DNA of 33,164 bases from SIG440 sp045591095 (GCA_045591095.1 JAZNSF010000023.1:1-33164); one strand, 5' to 3'. Numbered from the stretch's first letter, positions 23,182-31,611 are shown. Notes: generated from the sequence alone by a model not told the origin. Program-made: numbers and translations.

Positions 23182-25005
23182 TTATACTTCAATCTTTATT
23201 TTATATTCGCGAAGCCACATATCCATCTGGATTATATAAGCGTAAAGCTGTGGCAGCGCCATCAGCTGACCAAACCAGGGACTTCCATAATTCGATGTTT
23301 CGTCAAGCAGACTCTTTATATAGTCTTTATTGATAAGCTCCAAAACGGGAGAGTTTACGTCGTTGATAATTTCATTCATGCAATTTCTGACCATGACTTC
23401 ATACCCGGGATTATGAGTTTTGGGGAATGGACTCTTCTTTCGCCACAGAATTTCCTCAGGCAATAAGTCTTCAAAGCACATTCTGAGTAGACCCTTTTCA
23501 CGGTCATTGTATGCCTTAAATTTCCAGGGCACATTCCAAAGATACTCAACCAATTTGTAATCACAAAATGGCATCCTTATCTCAAGGCCCGAGTTCATAC
23601 CAATCCGCTCGCTTCTAGCTCCCAAAGTATACATAAACCAATTAAGGTTGAGATGCGATATTTCTCGTCTTCGCTTTTCTTTCCTTTCGTCCTCGCGGCA
23701 TACGGGGCAGTTTGCTATACTGTCATTATATTTTTTCTTGATATACTCCAAAACACTATCTGGTGAGATAACTTCAGGTGAAACAAGGTTCTTTCGAAGA
23801 TTAGTGTTTTTGGACCAGGGGAAAATCTTTGCTTCAAAATCTTCCTTGCGATGAAACCAGGGGTAACCTCCAAACACTTCGTCTGCACATTCGCCTGAAA
23901 CCGCACCGTCAAAGCAAGACCCCATAGCTTTGCAAAGAAAATAAAGCGACGAATCTACGTCCGCCATACCTGGCAAATCCCTTGCCTTCATTGCATCATA
24001 CAAAAGATCAAAAAGCGATTGATTGTCTACCGTAATTACACTGTGGTTTGTCCCAAAAGTATCACACATCATATCTATATAATAGTCATCCGCTGCGGGC
24101 TGATACTCATTTGCTACAAAATATTCGTCATTCCCCGCGTAGGAAAGCGAAAATGTATCAATAGGTCTGTCATAATTTTTTGCAGCAAGTGCTGTGATTA
24201 TGCTTGAATCAAGACCGCCCGACAAAAAGAAACACATATTTCTTCCCTTATCGTCAATCTGGGAAAGAATTGCTTTTTGGGTAAGCTCTTTTACGTCCTT
24301 AAGACATTCCTCAAAATCGCAGGCATATGGCTTTGAAACCAAATGCCAGTACCTGCTTTGGTTAAACCCATTTTTGTTAAATGTAGCGCAAGATGCCGGC
24401 AAGATTTCGTTAATACCTTTAAAAACTCCACATCCTTGAGTATGAGCAGGCCCAAGCCCTAAAACCTCACAAATACCGGTTTTGTCTATTACAGCCGGGA
24501 CAGACGGATGGGCAAGAAGTCCTTTTATTTCGGATGCAAAAATCAAGGTATCGCCCAAAATCGTGTAGTATAAGGGTTTTATACCAAACCGGTCTCTTGC
24601 TAAAAACAGCTCGTTTGTTTTCTTGTTCCAGACAGAAAAAGCATAAATTCCGTTTAAGTAATGAAGGCATCCTGCTCCCCATTTTATATAAGCATTTAAA
24701 ACAAGTTCGGCATCGGTTAAATCGTTTTTTACAGCCAGTTTTTTTGCTAATTCGTCAGTATTATAGATAAGTCCGTCAAACGAGATTATAAATTCGTTGT
24801 CGTTTGAGTGGACAGAGATGGGAAGCTCGCGTTCTTTGTCCGAAAAACGTTCAAAAGGCGAACAGGCAAACACGCCAAACCCTGCGTTTTTTATCTTAAT
24901 TGAGCCTTTTCCGCGATGCAAAAGGACATCCATCATTTTTTTGACAGATTCTGCCTCGCTGTCAATTTTCCGATTTAAATTAACAATCCCAGCTATCGCT
25001 GACAT
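23182..25005 (-). CDS. Asparagine synthetase B-like protein lacking the glutaminase nucleophile
   Basis: 607 residues with the AsnB layout: N-terminal Ntn-glutaminase-like domain (1-200) and C-terminal ATP-pyrophosphatase domain with PPi loop SGGLDSS (262-268) and later ECADEVFGGYPWF, SERIGMNSGLEIRMPFCD. But the start reads MSAIAGI instead of MCGIAGI, so the catalytic Cys is Ser; the RRLSI and NGEIYN glutamine-binding motifs are FACSPFERFS and DGLIYN. Only the later TDAE (97-100) is kept. AAGGAGAG with 8-base spacing confirms this ATG. The synthetase half should still adenylate an acid substrate such as aspartate, probably using free ammonia or another amine. Confidence 0.9.
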   Translation of the reverse strand: MSAIAGIVNLNRKIDSEAESVKKMMDVLLHRGKGSIKIKNAGFGVFACSPFERFSDKERELPISVHSNDNEFIISFDGLIYNTDELAKKLAVKNDLTDAELVLNAYIKWGAGCLHYLNGIYAFSVWNKKTNELFLARDRFGIKPLYYTILGDTLIFASEIKGLLAHPSVPAVIDKTGICEVLGLGPAHTQGCGVFKGINEILPASCATFNKNGFNQSRYWHLVSKPYACDFEECLKDVKELTQKAILSQIDDKGRNMCFFLSGGLDSSIITALAAKNYDRPIDTFSLSYAGNDEYFVANEYQPAADDYYIDMMCDTFGTNHSVITVDNQSLFDLLYDAMKARDLPGMADVDSSLYFLCKAMGSCFDGAVSGECADEVFGGYPWFHRKEDFEAKIFPWSKNTNLRKNLVSPEVISPDSVLEYIKKKYNDSIANCPVCREDERKEKRRREISHLNLNWFMYTLGARSERIGMNSGLEIRMPFCDYKLVEYLWNVPWKFKAYNDREKGLLRMCFEDLLPEEILWRKKSPFPKTHNPGYEVMVRNCMNEIINDVNSPVLELINKDYIKSLLDETSNYGSPWFGQLMALPQLYAYIIQMDMWLREYKIKIEV

Positions 25006-25031
25006 ACAATCACTCTCCTTCTTTAGACTAC

Positions 25032-25037
25032 ATTATA
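25032..25037 (-). promoter_or_regulatory. Possible -10 element upstream of the asparagine synthetase-like gene
   Basis: A perfect TATAAT on the minus strand in the 62-base gap after the ParC-like gene; no good -35 box at the right distance. The gene may instead be transcribed from the topoisomerase promoter. Confidence 0.3.
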
Positions 25038-25067
25038 TGCAGAATAAGAAAAATTGTGATTTGACTT

Positions 25068-27290
25068 TTAATCAAACAATGTAATTTGCTCAGTTCCCTC
25101 ATCCTCAGGCTTTATAAACACACCTTTTGACGGAATGTTTCGTGGCCTATAAATTTTGGCATCTTTAAATGGTGACTCCTCTTCGTACATGGCATCAGCA
25201 ACCACACTTCCCTTAGTGGACTGCATAACCATAACACCTTGGGTGTTTTTGGTGGTTTTAAGAGCGATTTTACCGGTGTTAAAGGAAAGTACCTTTCCGC
25301 CATTTGAAACAAGAACGATATCCTTTTCTTCGTTAATATGCATTATCTTTACTAAAGGTGAATGCACCGAGAATGCATTGGTAAGTTTCTTACGGTTGGA
25401 TTTTGTCCAGTAGGACTTAAGGTCTACCTTTGCAACTTTACCGTTTTCAAAACAGAAGATAAGATTTCCGCTGTAGTCGTGAGTCGAAACTAACCCCACA
25501 ACGCGTTCATCTTTACCCATCTTCAAAAGATTAGGAAGATACTCGCCCAAAAGACTTGCTTTTGTGTCTGGGATTTCGTGTGCTTTTGTTTTGTAAACCT
25601 CACCCGAGCTTGAGAATACTAAAATTTCTGCTATGTTATCAGTGTCAATGCTTTGGATGATTTTGTCATTTTCCTTTAGCTTTTGTTCGCCGCTGAATCT
25701 TAAAGAAAGATGCGAAATCTTTTTGAAGTAACCGTCAGCAGTTCTAAACAGCATAACTGGATAATTGTCAATTTCTTCTGTTGTCGCTACAGAATCCTGG
25801 ATGTCCTCAAAAATAATATCTGTTTTTCTGGGAACGCCAAACTTTTTGACAATCTCTTTTAATTGTTTTTCGATTATTTTTTCTATCTTTTTATTATTTT
25901 CAAGCGTATCATTAAGTTCTTTCAGTTCTTCTTCAAGATCCTTGATTTCGGATGTACGCTTTAAGATGTACTCTTTATTTAGGTTTCTAAGCTTGATTTC
26001 AGCAACAAATTCTGCCTGGATTTCGTCAATCAAAAAGCCTTTCATCAAATTGGGCACAACAAGGGCGTCTTCTTCTGTCTCGCGTACGATTTTTACAGCC
26101 TTGTCTATATCCAGTAAAATTTTTTCAAGACCTTTCAAAAGATGAAGCTTCTCGCTCTTTTTCCTTATATCGTATCTTATGCCGCGTTTGATGCAATTCT
26201 TTCTGAATCTAAGCCACTCGCAAATAATATCATTAACGCCAAGAACCATAGGCGAGCCTTCAACCAGTATATTAAAGTTACAGCCAAAGGTATCCTGGAG
26301 CGGCGTGGTCTTAAAAAGCTTAGCCATAAGTTTCGTTGGGTCTGTACCTTTTTTAAGGTCGATAGTAAGTTTAAGACCATTAAGGTCAGTTTCGTCACGG
26401 ATATCCGAAATTTCTTTCAGTTTACCTGCTTTGATAAGCTCAATTATTTTCTCAATTACTGCTTCTACAGTTGTTGTATACGGGATTTCTTTAACGTCAA
26501 TGCAATTTGCTTTTTTGTCAAACTCGTATTTTGCACGGATTTTAAATGAGCCTCTGCCAGTTGAATATATTTCGCGGAAAGTTTCTTCGTCATATATTAC
26601 TTCGCCACCGGTAGAAAAATCAGGGCCTTTAAGCACGTCAAGGATATCACTGTCAGGGTTTTTCATAAGTTTGATTGTGGCATCGCAGATTTCCGAAAGA
26701 TTGAAACTGCAAATATTAGATGCCATACCAACAGCAATGCCCTGGTTTGGGTTTACTAAAATATTGGGAAAGCTTACAGGAAGCAGTGTCGGCTCCTTTA
26801 AACTTCCGTCATAGTTGTCCACAAAATCAACGGTTTCCTTGTCTATGTCCCCAAAAACCTCAGAGCTGATTTTCGAAAGCTTTACCTCGGTATAACGCGC
26901 AGCGGCATATGCCATATCGCGCGAATACTGACGGCCAAAGTTACCTTTTGAGTCAACCAAGGGATGAAGTAGTGCCTGATGCCCCTCGGTAAGTCTTACC
27001 ATTGTTTCGTAGATTGCGGCGTCACCGTGGGGGTTAAGCTGCATAGTGCGACCAACAACGTTGGCGGACTTTATTCTTGAGCCGTTTATAAGCCCCATTT
27101 TGTACATTGTATAAAGAAGCTTGCGGTGCGAGGGCTTAAATCCGTCAATTTCGGGAATAGCGCGGGATATAATAACGCTCATCGCATAGGGCATATAGTT
27201 GTTTTCGAGGGTGTATGTTATTTGCTGATTGCTGATTATAGGTTCTTTATAGACCTTAACATCGGCTTTTTTTGTTGCTTTTCTTGCCAT
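25068..27290 (-). CDS. parC: Type IIA topoisomerase subunit A, topoisomerase IV-like (ParC/GyrA family)
   Basis: 740 residues. Catalytic Arg132-Tyr133 in AARYTEVKLSK, winged-helix part FKPSHRKLLYTMYKMGL, QRDR-equivalent NPHGDAAIYETMVRL (87-101), coiled-coil tower (about 400-470, EEELKELNDTLENNKKIEKI) and a beta-pinwheel C-terminal domain. No GyrA box (QRRGGKG) is seen, so decatenation (Topo IV role) is more likely than negative supercoiling. Ala91 sits where quinolone-sensitive enzymes have Ser83. GGAGAGGGGG precedes the ATG; the subunit B gene is 19 bases upstream. Confidence 0.88.
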   Translation of the reverse strand: MARKATKKADVKVYKEPIISNQQITYTLENNYMPYAMSVIISRAIPEIDGFKPSHRKLLYTMYKMGLINGSRIKSANVVGRTMQLNPHGDAAIYETMVRLTEGHQALLHPLVDSKGNFGRQYSRDMAYAAARYTEVKLSKISSEVFGDIDKETVDFVDNYDGSLKEPTLLPVSFPNILVNPNQGIAVGMASNICSFNLSEICDATIKLMKNPDSDILDVLKGPDFSTGGEVIYDEETFREIYSTGRGSFKIRAKYEFDKKANCIDVKEIPYTTTVEAVIEKIIELIKAGKLKEISDIRDETDLNGLKLTIDLKKGTDPTKLMAKLFKTTPLQDTFGCNFNILVEGSPMVLGVNDIICEWLRFRKNCIKRGIRYDIRKKSEKLHLLKGLEKILLDIDKAVKIVRETEEDALVVPNLMKGFLIDEIQAEFVAEIKLRNLNKEYILKRTSEIKDLEEELKELNDTLENNKKIEKIIEKQLKEIVKKFGVPRKTDIIFEDIQDSVATTEEIDNYPVMLFRTADGYFKKISHLSLRFSGEQKLKENDKIIQSIDTDNIAEILVFSSSGEVYKTKAHEIPDTKASLLGEYLPNLLKMGKDERVVGLVSTHDYSGNLIFCFENGKVAKVDLKSYWTKSNRKKLTNAFSVHSPLVKIMHINEEKDIVLVSNGGKVLSFNTGKIALKTTKNTQGVMVMQSTKGSVVADAMYEEESPFKDAKIYRPRNIPSKGVFIKPEDEGTEQITLFD

Positions 27291-27309
27291 TTTTATTATC
27301 CCCCTCTCC

Positions 27310-29289
27310 TTACATTACATCGGTAAAGTCAATGTATTTATAGCCGTTTTCTGCGATATGCTCTTTTCGGCCCGCCAAATTGTCCCCAAGCAAAAGCTCA
27401 AATATTTCTTTGGTCTTTTCTACGTCATCGGGCATAACTTTAATAAGCCTTCTGGTTTCGGGATTCATGGTTGTTTCCCACATCATTTCGGGCTGGTTTT
27501 CACCAAGACCTTTGCTTCGCTGAATGGTATACTTCTGACCTTCAAGCTTAGCTAAGATTTCCGCTTTCTCGCGTTCGTCAAAAGCAAAAAAGGTATTATT
27601 CTTTGAATTGATTTCGTAAAGTGGTGATTCAGCGATATAAACATAGCCTTCGTCAATCAAAGTTGGCGTAAGCCTGTAGAGCATCGTAAGAACCAGTGTT
27701 CTTATCTGAAATCCGTCGACATCGGCATCGGTACAGATTATGATTTTATTCCATCTTAAGTTTTCGATATCAAAAGAACTTAAATCCTTATTGTTCTTAG
27801 AAGAAATTTCAACACCACAACCAAGGACTTTCAAAAGGTCTACAATAACATCGCTTTTAAATATACGGTCATAATCTGCCTTGAGGCAGTTAAGAATTTT
27901 GCCTCGGAGCGGTATAATTGCCTGAAATTCGCTGTCTCGGCCAAGCTTACATGCACCAAGTGCCGAATCGCCCTCCACAATGTAAATTTCACGTTTTGAG
28001 GTATCTTTGCTTCTGCAATCAACAAATTTTTTGACACGGTTTACCGCATCCATCTTGCCGTCAAGCTTTTTCTTCATGCTTGTCCTTGTTTTTTCTGCAG
28101 TTTCGCGGCTTCTTTTATTAACAAGCACCTGTTCGGCGAGGCGCTCGGCATCCATTTTGTTTTCAATAAAGTATATATCAAGCTGCTCTCTCAAAAAGTC
28201 GGTCATAGAGTCCTGAATGAACTTGTTGGTAATTGCCTTTTTAGTCTGATTTTCGTAGCTTGTAAGGGTAGAAAACGAGTTACTGATAAGGCACAGACTG
28301 TCCTCGACGTCTGCAAAAAGAATTTTGGATTCATTTTTGGTATACTTGCCGTTTGCCTTTAAGTATTTGTCAATTGCATAAACAAAGGCATTTCTTACCG
28401 CCTTGTCAGGTGCCCCGCCATGCTCCAAAAAGCTTGAGTTATGATAATATTCTATAACATTGACATCATTGTTCATGCAAAACGCAAAGCTCATTTTAAC
28501 CTTATATTCTTCCTTGTCCTCGCGGTCACGGCCACGACGTTCGGCTTCTATATAGTGCGGCAAGGTTTTTTCGGTGCCGTTTGAAATTTCCTTTAAGTAG
28601 TCAATAATACCGTTGTTATATTGGAAAACCGTCTCCTCAAATTTCCCGGGATTTGTTTCGTTATAAAGTATAAACTTAATGCCAGGATTTACAACAGCTT
28701 GTTTTTTCAAAGTATCCAGATAGTATTCAAGGGATACATCTATGTCGGTAAATACTTCAATGTCCGGTTTCCAGTGGATTTTTGTTCCGGTAGATTTATA
28801 TTTAAATTCCTCTTTTTTAAGCCCTCCGATATTTTCGCCTTTTTCGAAGTGTAAGCCAAACTTAAAACCATCGCGCAAAACTTCTACATCCATAAACTCC
28901 GAGCTATATTGCGTTGCGCAGCTTCCAAGACCATTAAGACCAAGGCTGTATTCGTAGTTCTCGCCCGAATTGTTTTTATATTTACCGCCGGCATACATTT
29001 CACAAAAGACAAGTTCCCAGTTAAAGCGGTCTTCGCGCTGATTGTAGTCAAGGGGTATACCTCTACCACTGTCTGTAATTTCTACAGACTTATCCAAAAA
29101 CCGACGAACAGAAATCAGCTTCCCGTAGCCCTCTCTTGCCTCGTCAATTGAGTTTGAGAGAATTTCAAATACGGAATGCTGACAACCTTCAATCCCGTCA
29201 GAACCAAAAATAACAGCCGGACGTTTTCTTACTCTGTCGGCACCTTTAAGAGAAACTATGCTGTCATCATTATAACCTTTTGCACACAC
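27310..29289 (-). CDS. parE: Type IIA topoisomerase subunit B, divergent ParE/GyrB-like
   Basis: 659 residues. GHKL ATPase: Glu42 and Asn46 in FEILSNSIDEA, DSGRGIP (73-79) and YSLGLNGLGS; transducer domain with QTKKAITN; TOPRIM domain with YIVEGDSALG, LRGKILN and CTDADVDGFQIRTL. Compared with GyrB the N-terminus is divergent (RKRPAVIFGSDGIEGCQHSV in place of RKRPGMYIG...GLHHLV). Start is GTG at 29287-29289, 10 bases after CGGAGG. It pairs with the subunit A gene and hydrolyses ATP to drive strand passage. Confidence 0.9.
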   Translation of the reverse strand: MCAKGYNDDSIVSLKGADRVRKRPAVIFGSDGIEGCQHSVFEILSNSIDEAREGYGKLISVRRFLDKSVEITDSGRGIPLDYNQREDRFNWELVFCEMYAGGKYKNNSGENYEYSLGLNGLGSCATQYSSEFMDVEVLRDGFKFGLHFEKGENIGGLKKEEFKYKSTGTKIHWKPDIEVFTDIDVSLEYYLDTLKKQAVVNPGIKFILYNETNPGKFEETVFQYNNGIIDYLKEISNGTEKTLPHYIEAERRGRDREDKEEYKVKMSFAFCMNNDVNVIEYYHNSSFLEHGGAPDKAVRNAFVYAIDKYLKANGKYTKNESKILFADVEDSLCLISNSFSTLTSYENQTKKAITNKFIQDSMTDFLREQLDIYFIENKMDAERLAEQVLVNKRSRETAEKTRTSMKKKLDGKMDAVNRVKKFVDCRSKDTSKREIYIVEGDSALGACKLGRDSEFQAIIPLRGKILNCLKADYDRIFKSDVIVDLLKVLGCGVEISSKNNKDLSSFDIENLRWNKIIICTDADVDGFQIRTLVLTMLYRLTPTLIDEGYVYIAESPLYEINSKNNTFFAFDEREKAEILAKLEGQKYTIQRSKGLGENQPEMMWETTMNPETRRLIKVMPDDVEKTKEIFELLLGDNLAGRKEHIAENGYKYIDFTDVM

Positions 29290-29361
29290 CTTGCGTATAC
29301 CTCCGTTAAAAAACTTGCTTCTATATATAGTATATTATCAATATACATTTTCACAATATAC

Positions 29362-29390
29362 AGTATAGCAAAAATAAATTCCATTGTAAA
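29362..29390 (-). promoter_or_regulatory. Promoter of the parE-parC operon
   Basis: On the minus strand TTTACA (29385-29390), 17 bases, TATACT (29362-29367). A direct repeat TGTATATTG (minus strand; plus 29354-29362 and 29339-29347, 15 bases apart) begins at the -10 and runs into the leader, a possible regulatory site. The region 29290-29473 holds no gene. Confidence 0.65.
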
Positions 29391-29473
29391 GTATATTTTG
29401 AAAATATTTCCGCCTAAATATAGTTTGGCTTAAAATAATTTGCGTAAAATAACTAAAAATATAAATATTTTTC

Positions 29474-29502
29474 TTGACATATAAAAAAAACCGTGGTATA
29501 AT
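29474..29502 (+). promoter_or_regulatory. Consensus promoter of the tRNA-Ser genes
   Basis: TTGACA (29474-29479), 17 bases, TATAAT (29497-29502): a perfect match, about 30 bases before the first tRNA. A GTCGC/GCGAC hairpin (29509-29525) lies in the leader. Confidence 0.9.
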
Positions 29503-29531
29503 ATCAAAGTCGCAAGCAAAGCGACGAATCC

Positions 29532-29618
29532 GGAGAGGTGTCCGAGTGGTTTAAGGAGCTAGTCTTGAAAACTAGTGATACGAAAGTACCCAGAGTTCGA
29601 ATCTCTGCCTCTCCGCCA
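29532..29618 (+). tRNA. tRNA-Ser (anticodon TGA)
   Basis: Acceptor GGAGAGG (29532-29538) pairs with CCTCTCC (29608-29614); anticodon stem CTAGT/ACTAG encloses CTTGAAA with anticodon TGA at 29566-29568; long variable arm typical of tRNA-Ser; GTTCGAATC T-loop; CCA encoded at 29616-29618. Confidence 0.97.
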
Positions 29619-29644
29619 TTTTTATTTTAATAATTTTTAAATTC

Positions 29645-29735
29645 GGAGAAGTACTCAAGAGGCCGAAGAGGCGCCCCTGCTAAGGGTGTAGGTCGCGAAA
29701 GCGGCGCGAGAGTTCAAATCTCTCCTTCTCCGCCA
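29645..29735 (+). tRNA. tRNA-Ser (anticodon GCT)
   Basis: Acceptor GGAGAAG (29645-29651) pairs with CTTCTCC (29725-29731); anticodon stem CGCCC/GGGTG encloses CTGCTAA with anticodon GCT at 29679-29681; long variable arm; GTTCAAATC T-loop; encoded CCA at 29733-29735. Its last 22 bases overlap the C-terminal end of the serine recombinase frame on the other strand, marking the edge of the integrated element. Confidence 0.96.
29714..29735. other. Probable attachment-site region (attL-like) at the 3' end of tRNA-Ser(GCT)
   Basis: The chromosomal gene order ends at this tRNA, and mobility genes begin immediately after its CCA. The recombinase frame runs through the boundary and stops at 29714-29716 within the T arm. 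The exact crossover bases cannot be set without the other end of the element. Confidence 0.55.
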
Positions 29736-31357
29736 CATCTGGGCGTAACATCTGTTACGCCCAGATTATTTTTTTGCCCGTTTTCTAATAACTCTTCTTT
29801 GGTCGGTGGGTCAAAATTATAGTCTTTTGTCTTGGCAAAGGTAAATTTGATTTGTATGTAATCCCCGTATATGATAACTCTGTCTACCAGTGACTCAATC
29901 AGTTGCTTGGTGTTGGACAGGGTTTTATTTTTCAGCATCTTTTGTGCATGCCATAAGGTGTACTCAATATCACTTTGGGATACAGGCGAGGTTTTTTGTG
30001 TCTGTTCCAACTTTCTAAGTTCGCTTTGCAGATTTGCCTTTTCTTCTTCCATTTTTTCTAACTTCTCAAACAAGGCTTCTGTACGCTTTTTAATCATCAT
30101 GGTTATCAGGTACTCCATATCTCCCTCAAGATTTTTAATTTTCTTCTCCAAGGCTGTCTTTTTCCCATTTAACTCATCATTACACATTTCTTTGAAGCCG
30201 TTGTAATATTCTGTAAGCTTTTCCAACAGTGTATCATCGAAAACATTTTCCGCTATCTTATCAAGTACAATTTTTTCAAGAACATCCCGATGCACATCTC
30301 TTGCATCACAACCATTTTTGCCTTTTCTCTTTTTTAGATTACAAACATACTTTACCAATACATTTGACCGTCTTTTATCCGCTCGTCTGTCACCTATATA
30401 GGGACTACCGCATTTTCCACAGAAGATTTTCCCTGAGAGCAGATATTCCTCAATATGCTTATGCCCATGGAATTTCTTTTTGTTTGTGGCAAGTTTTTGT
30501 TGGATATATAGGAAATCGTCTTTACTCACAATAGGTGGAACTCCGTTCTCAATCTTAATCCATTCCTCTTCTGGCTTATAGGCATGTCCATTTCTTGTTC
30601 CGTCTGTACTTTTCTCTGCCGACTTATTATAAACATAAGTCCCCATATACTTTTCATTGGAAAGTATTGACACAAATGAATTGGTCGAGAAGGTATTTCC
30701 TTTTTTAGTGCGATAACCTTTTGCATTCAGTTCATTGGCAATTTGCAAATATCCGTAACCTTCAATATACCTTTGGAATATAATCCTTACCGCCTCTGCT
30801 TCATGTTCATTAATCACAAGCAATTTTGTTTCCGGATCTACATCATATCCAAGAGGAGGTTGTCCTCCCGTATGTTTACACTTGTAGGCGTATTCTTTTT
30901 TCCCTTTTTCAACTTCTCTTGCAAGATTGAGTGAATAATATTCAGCCATTGCATCTAGCACCGATTCGGTGATAATGCTTTCTGGTGAATCAAAATCCAA
31001 CTGTTCTGTCACACTGAACAGCGATACTCCATACTTTTTTAGTTCCATCTTATATCCCAAACTATCAATACGATTTCTTGCAAACCTGTCCAGCTTGTGC
31101 ACAAGAACAAGCTGGAATTCTCTTTTATGGGCATCCGCTATCATTCGTTGAAATTCCGGTCTTTTATCTGTCGTTGCAGATTTTGCCCTATCTGCATATT
31201 CTCTGAGGATAACAATGCCGTTACGGTCCGCAAACTCTTTTGTTGCTCTCATTTGAGCATCAATACTTTCCTCCCTTTGCAGGTCGGAACTAAATCTCGC
31301 ATAAATTACCGCCTTTACAACACCGTATTTCGCCCTTAATTTTTCAATAAGATTCAT
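29714..31357 (-). CDS. Large serine recombinase (integrase of a mobilizable element)
   Basis: 547 residues from the ATG at 31355-31357, which is nine bases after AGGA (31367-31370); an ATG six bases upstream is too close to that site. N-terminal resolvase domain with YARFSSDLQ (catalytic Ser about 23) and VHKLDRFARNRIDS; recombinase domain from about 160 (GGQPPLGYDVDPETKLLVINEHEAEAVRIIF); zinc ribbon FCGKCG...YVC...C (about 310-350); long coiled coil (about 390-460). Such enzymes integrate and excise elements by cutting with a phosphoserine link. The last residues (VTPRCGGEGEI) are encoded by antisense tRNA-Ser, so the native C-terminus may differ in the excised circle. Confidence 0.93.
   Translation of the reverse strand: MNLIEKLRAKYGVVKAVIYARFSSDLQREESIDAQMRATKEFADRNGIVILREYADRAKSATTDKRPEFQRMIADAHKREFQLVLVHKLDRFARNRIDSLGYKMELKKYGVSLFSVTEQLDFDSPESIITESVLDAMAEYYSLNLAREVEKGKKEYAYKCKHTGGQPPLGYDVDPETKLLVINEHEAEAVRIIFQRYIEGYGYLQIANELNAKGYRTKKGNTFSTNSFVSILSNEKYMGTYVYNKSAEKSTDGTRNGHAYKPEEEWIKIENGVPPIVSKDDFLYIQQKLATNKKKFHGHKHIEEYLLSGKIFCGKCGSPYIGDRRADKRRSNVLVKYVCNLKKRKGKNGCDARDVHRDVLEKIVLDKIAENVFDDTLLEKLTEYYNGFKEMCNDELNGKKTALEKKIKNLEGDMEYLITMMIKKRTEALFEKLEKMEEEKANLQSELRKLEQTQKTSPVSQSDIEYTLWHAQKMLKNKTLSNTKQLIESLVDRVIIYGDYIQIKFTFAKTKDYNFDPPTKEELLENGQKNNLGVTDVTPRCGGEGEI
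29737..29775 (+). terminator. Terminator of the tRNA-Ser transcript, inside the recombinase coding region
   Basis: A perfect 13-bp stem ATCTGGGCGTAAC (29737-29749) / GTTACGCCCAGAT (29754-29766) with a 4-base loop, then TATTTTTTT. It is two bases after the tRNA CCA, so it ends the tRNA transcript, while on the opposite strand the same bases encode the last residues of the recombinase. Confidence 0.85.
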
Positions 31358-31520
31358 TTGCATTCATCCTTTCTCTATAGTAAATTGATTTATGTGAAAT
31401 TTGCGGTAAACATTTTGTTGCCTCAAAACGTTTATACAGTTCTTCTATGCTCTGTATTACTAATTTAATCGGCACACCGCTGAAAAGGTTATGTTTACCA
31501 TATTCCACTACTATTTTCAT
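31344..31520 (-). CDS. Small ORF overlapping the recombinase start
   Basis: 58 residues beginning MKIVVEYGKHNLFSGVPIK and ending ERMNANESY. The ATG at 31518-31520 follows GGAG with seven-base spacing, and the frame overlaps the recombinase start by 14 to 20 bases, suggesting translational coupling. The beginning is strand-like and the middle (VIQSIEELYKRFEATK) helical. I do not recognise a family; it could be a small regulator of the recombinase or a directionality factor, which is speculation. Confidence 0.6.
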   Translation of the reverse strand: MKIVVEYGKHNLFSGVPIKLVIQSIEELYKRFEATKCLPQISHKSIYYRERMNANESY

Positions 31521-31548
31521 AGTACCACTCCAATCATACCTTAATTAT

Positions 31549-31577
31549 TTTATAAGTCTATTCATCAATACCAACAA
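31549..31577 (-). promoter_or_regulatory. Possible promoter of the small ORF and recombinase
   Basis: On the minus strand TTGTTG (31572-31577), 17 bases, TATAAA (31549-31554). The -35 box lies within a perfect inverted repeat, so binding there could control integrase expression. Confidence 0.4.
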
Positions 31578-31596
31578 AAGATTGTTGGTGTTTTTT
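31570..31596 (+). terminator. Plus-strand terminator-like hairpin, or operator
   Basis: ACCAACAA (31570-31577), loop AAGA, TTGTTGGT (31582-31589), then G and six T bases on the plus strand. No plus-strand gene lies upstream. It could stop antisense transcription, end an unseen antisense RNA, or act as an operator over the minus-strand promoter. The gap 31521-31611 holds nothing else I can support. Confidence 0.55.
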
Positions 31597-31611
31597 ACAA
31601 CCATCCTTTCC

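Noticed and set aside
29532..29735. The two tRNA-Ser genes as a duplicated attachment site
   Set aside because: They have different anticodons and differ in the stems, so they are two ordinary isoacceptors and not direct repeats made by integration.
30229..30934. Plus-strand open frames opposite the serine recombinase
   Set aside because: No ribosome sites, no family pattern, and fully explained as shadows of the recombinase.
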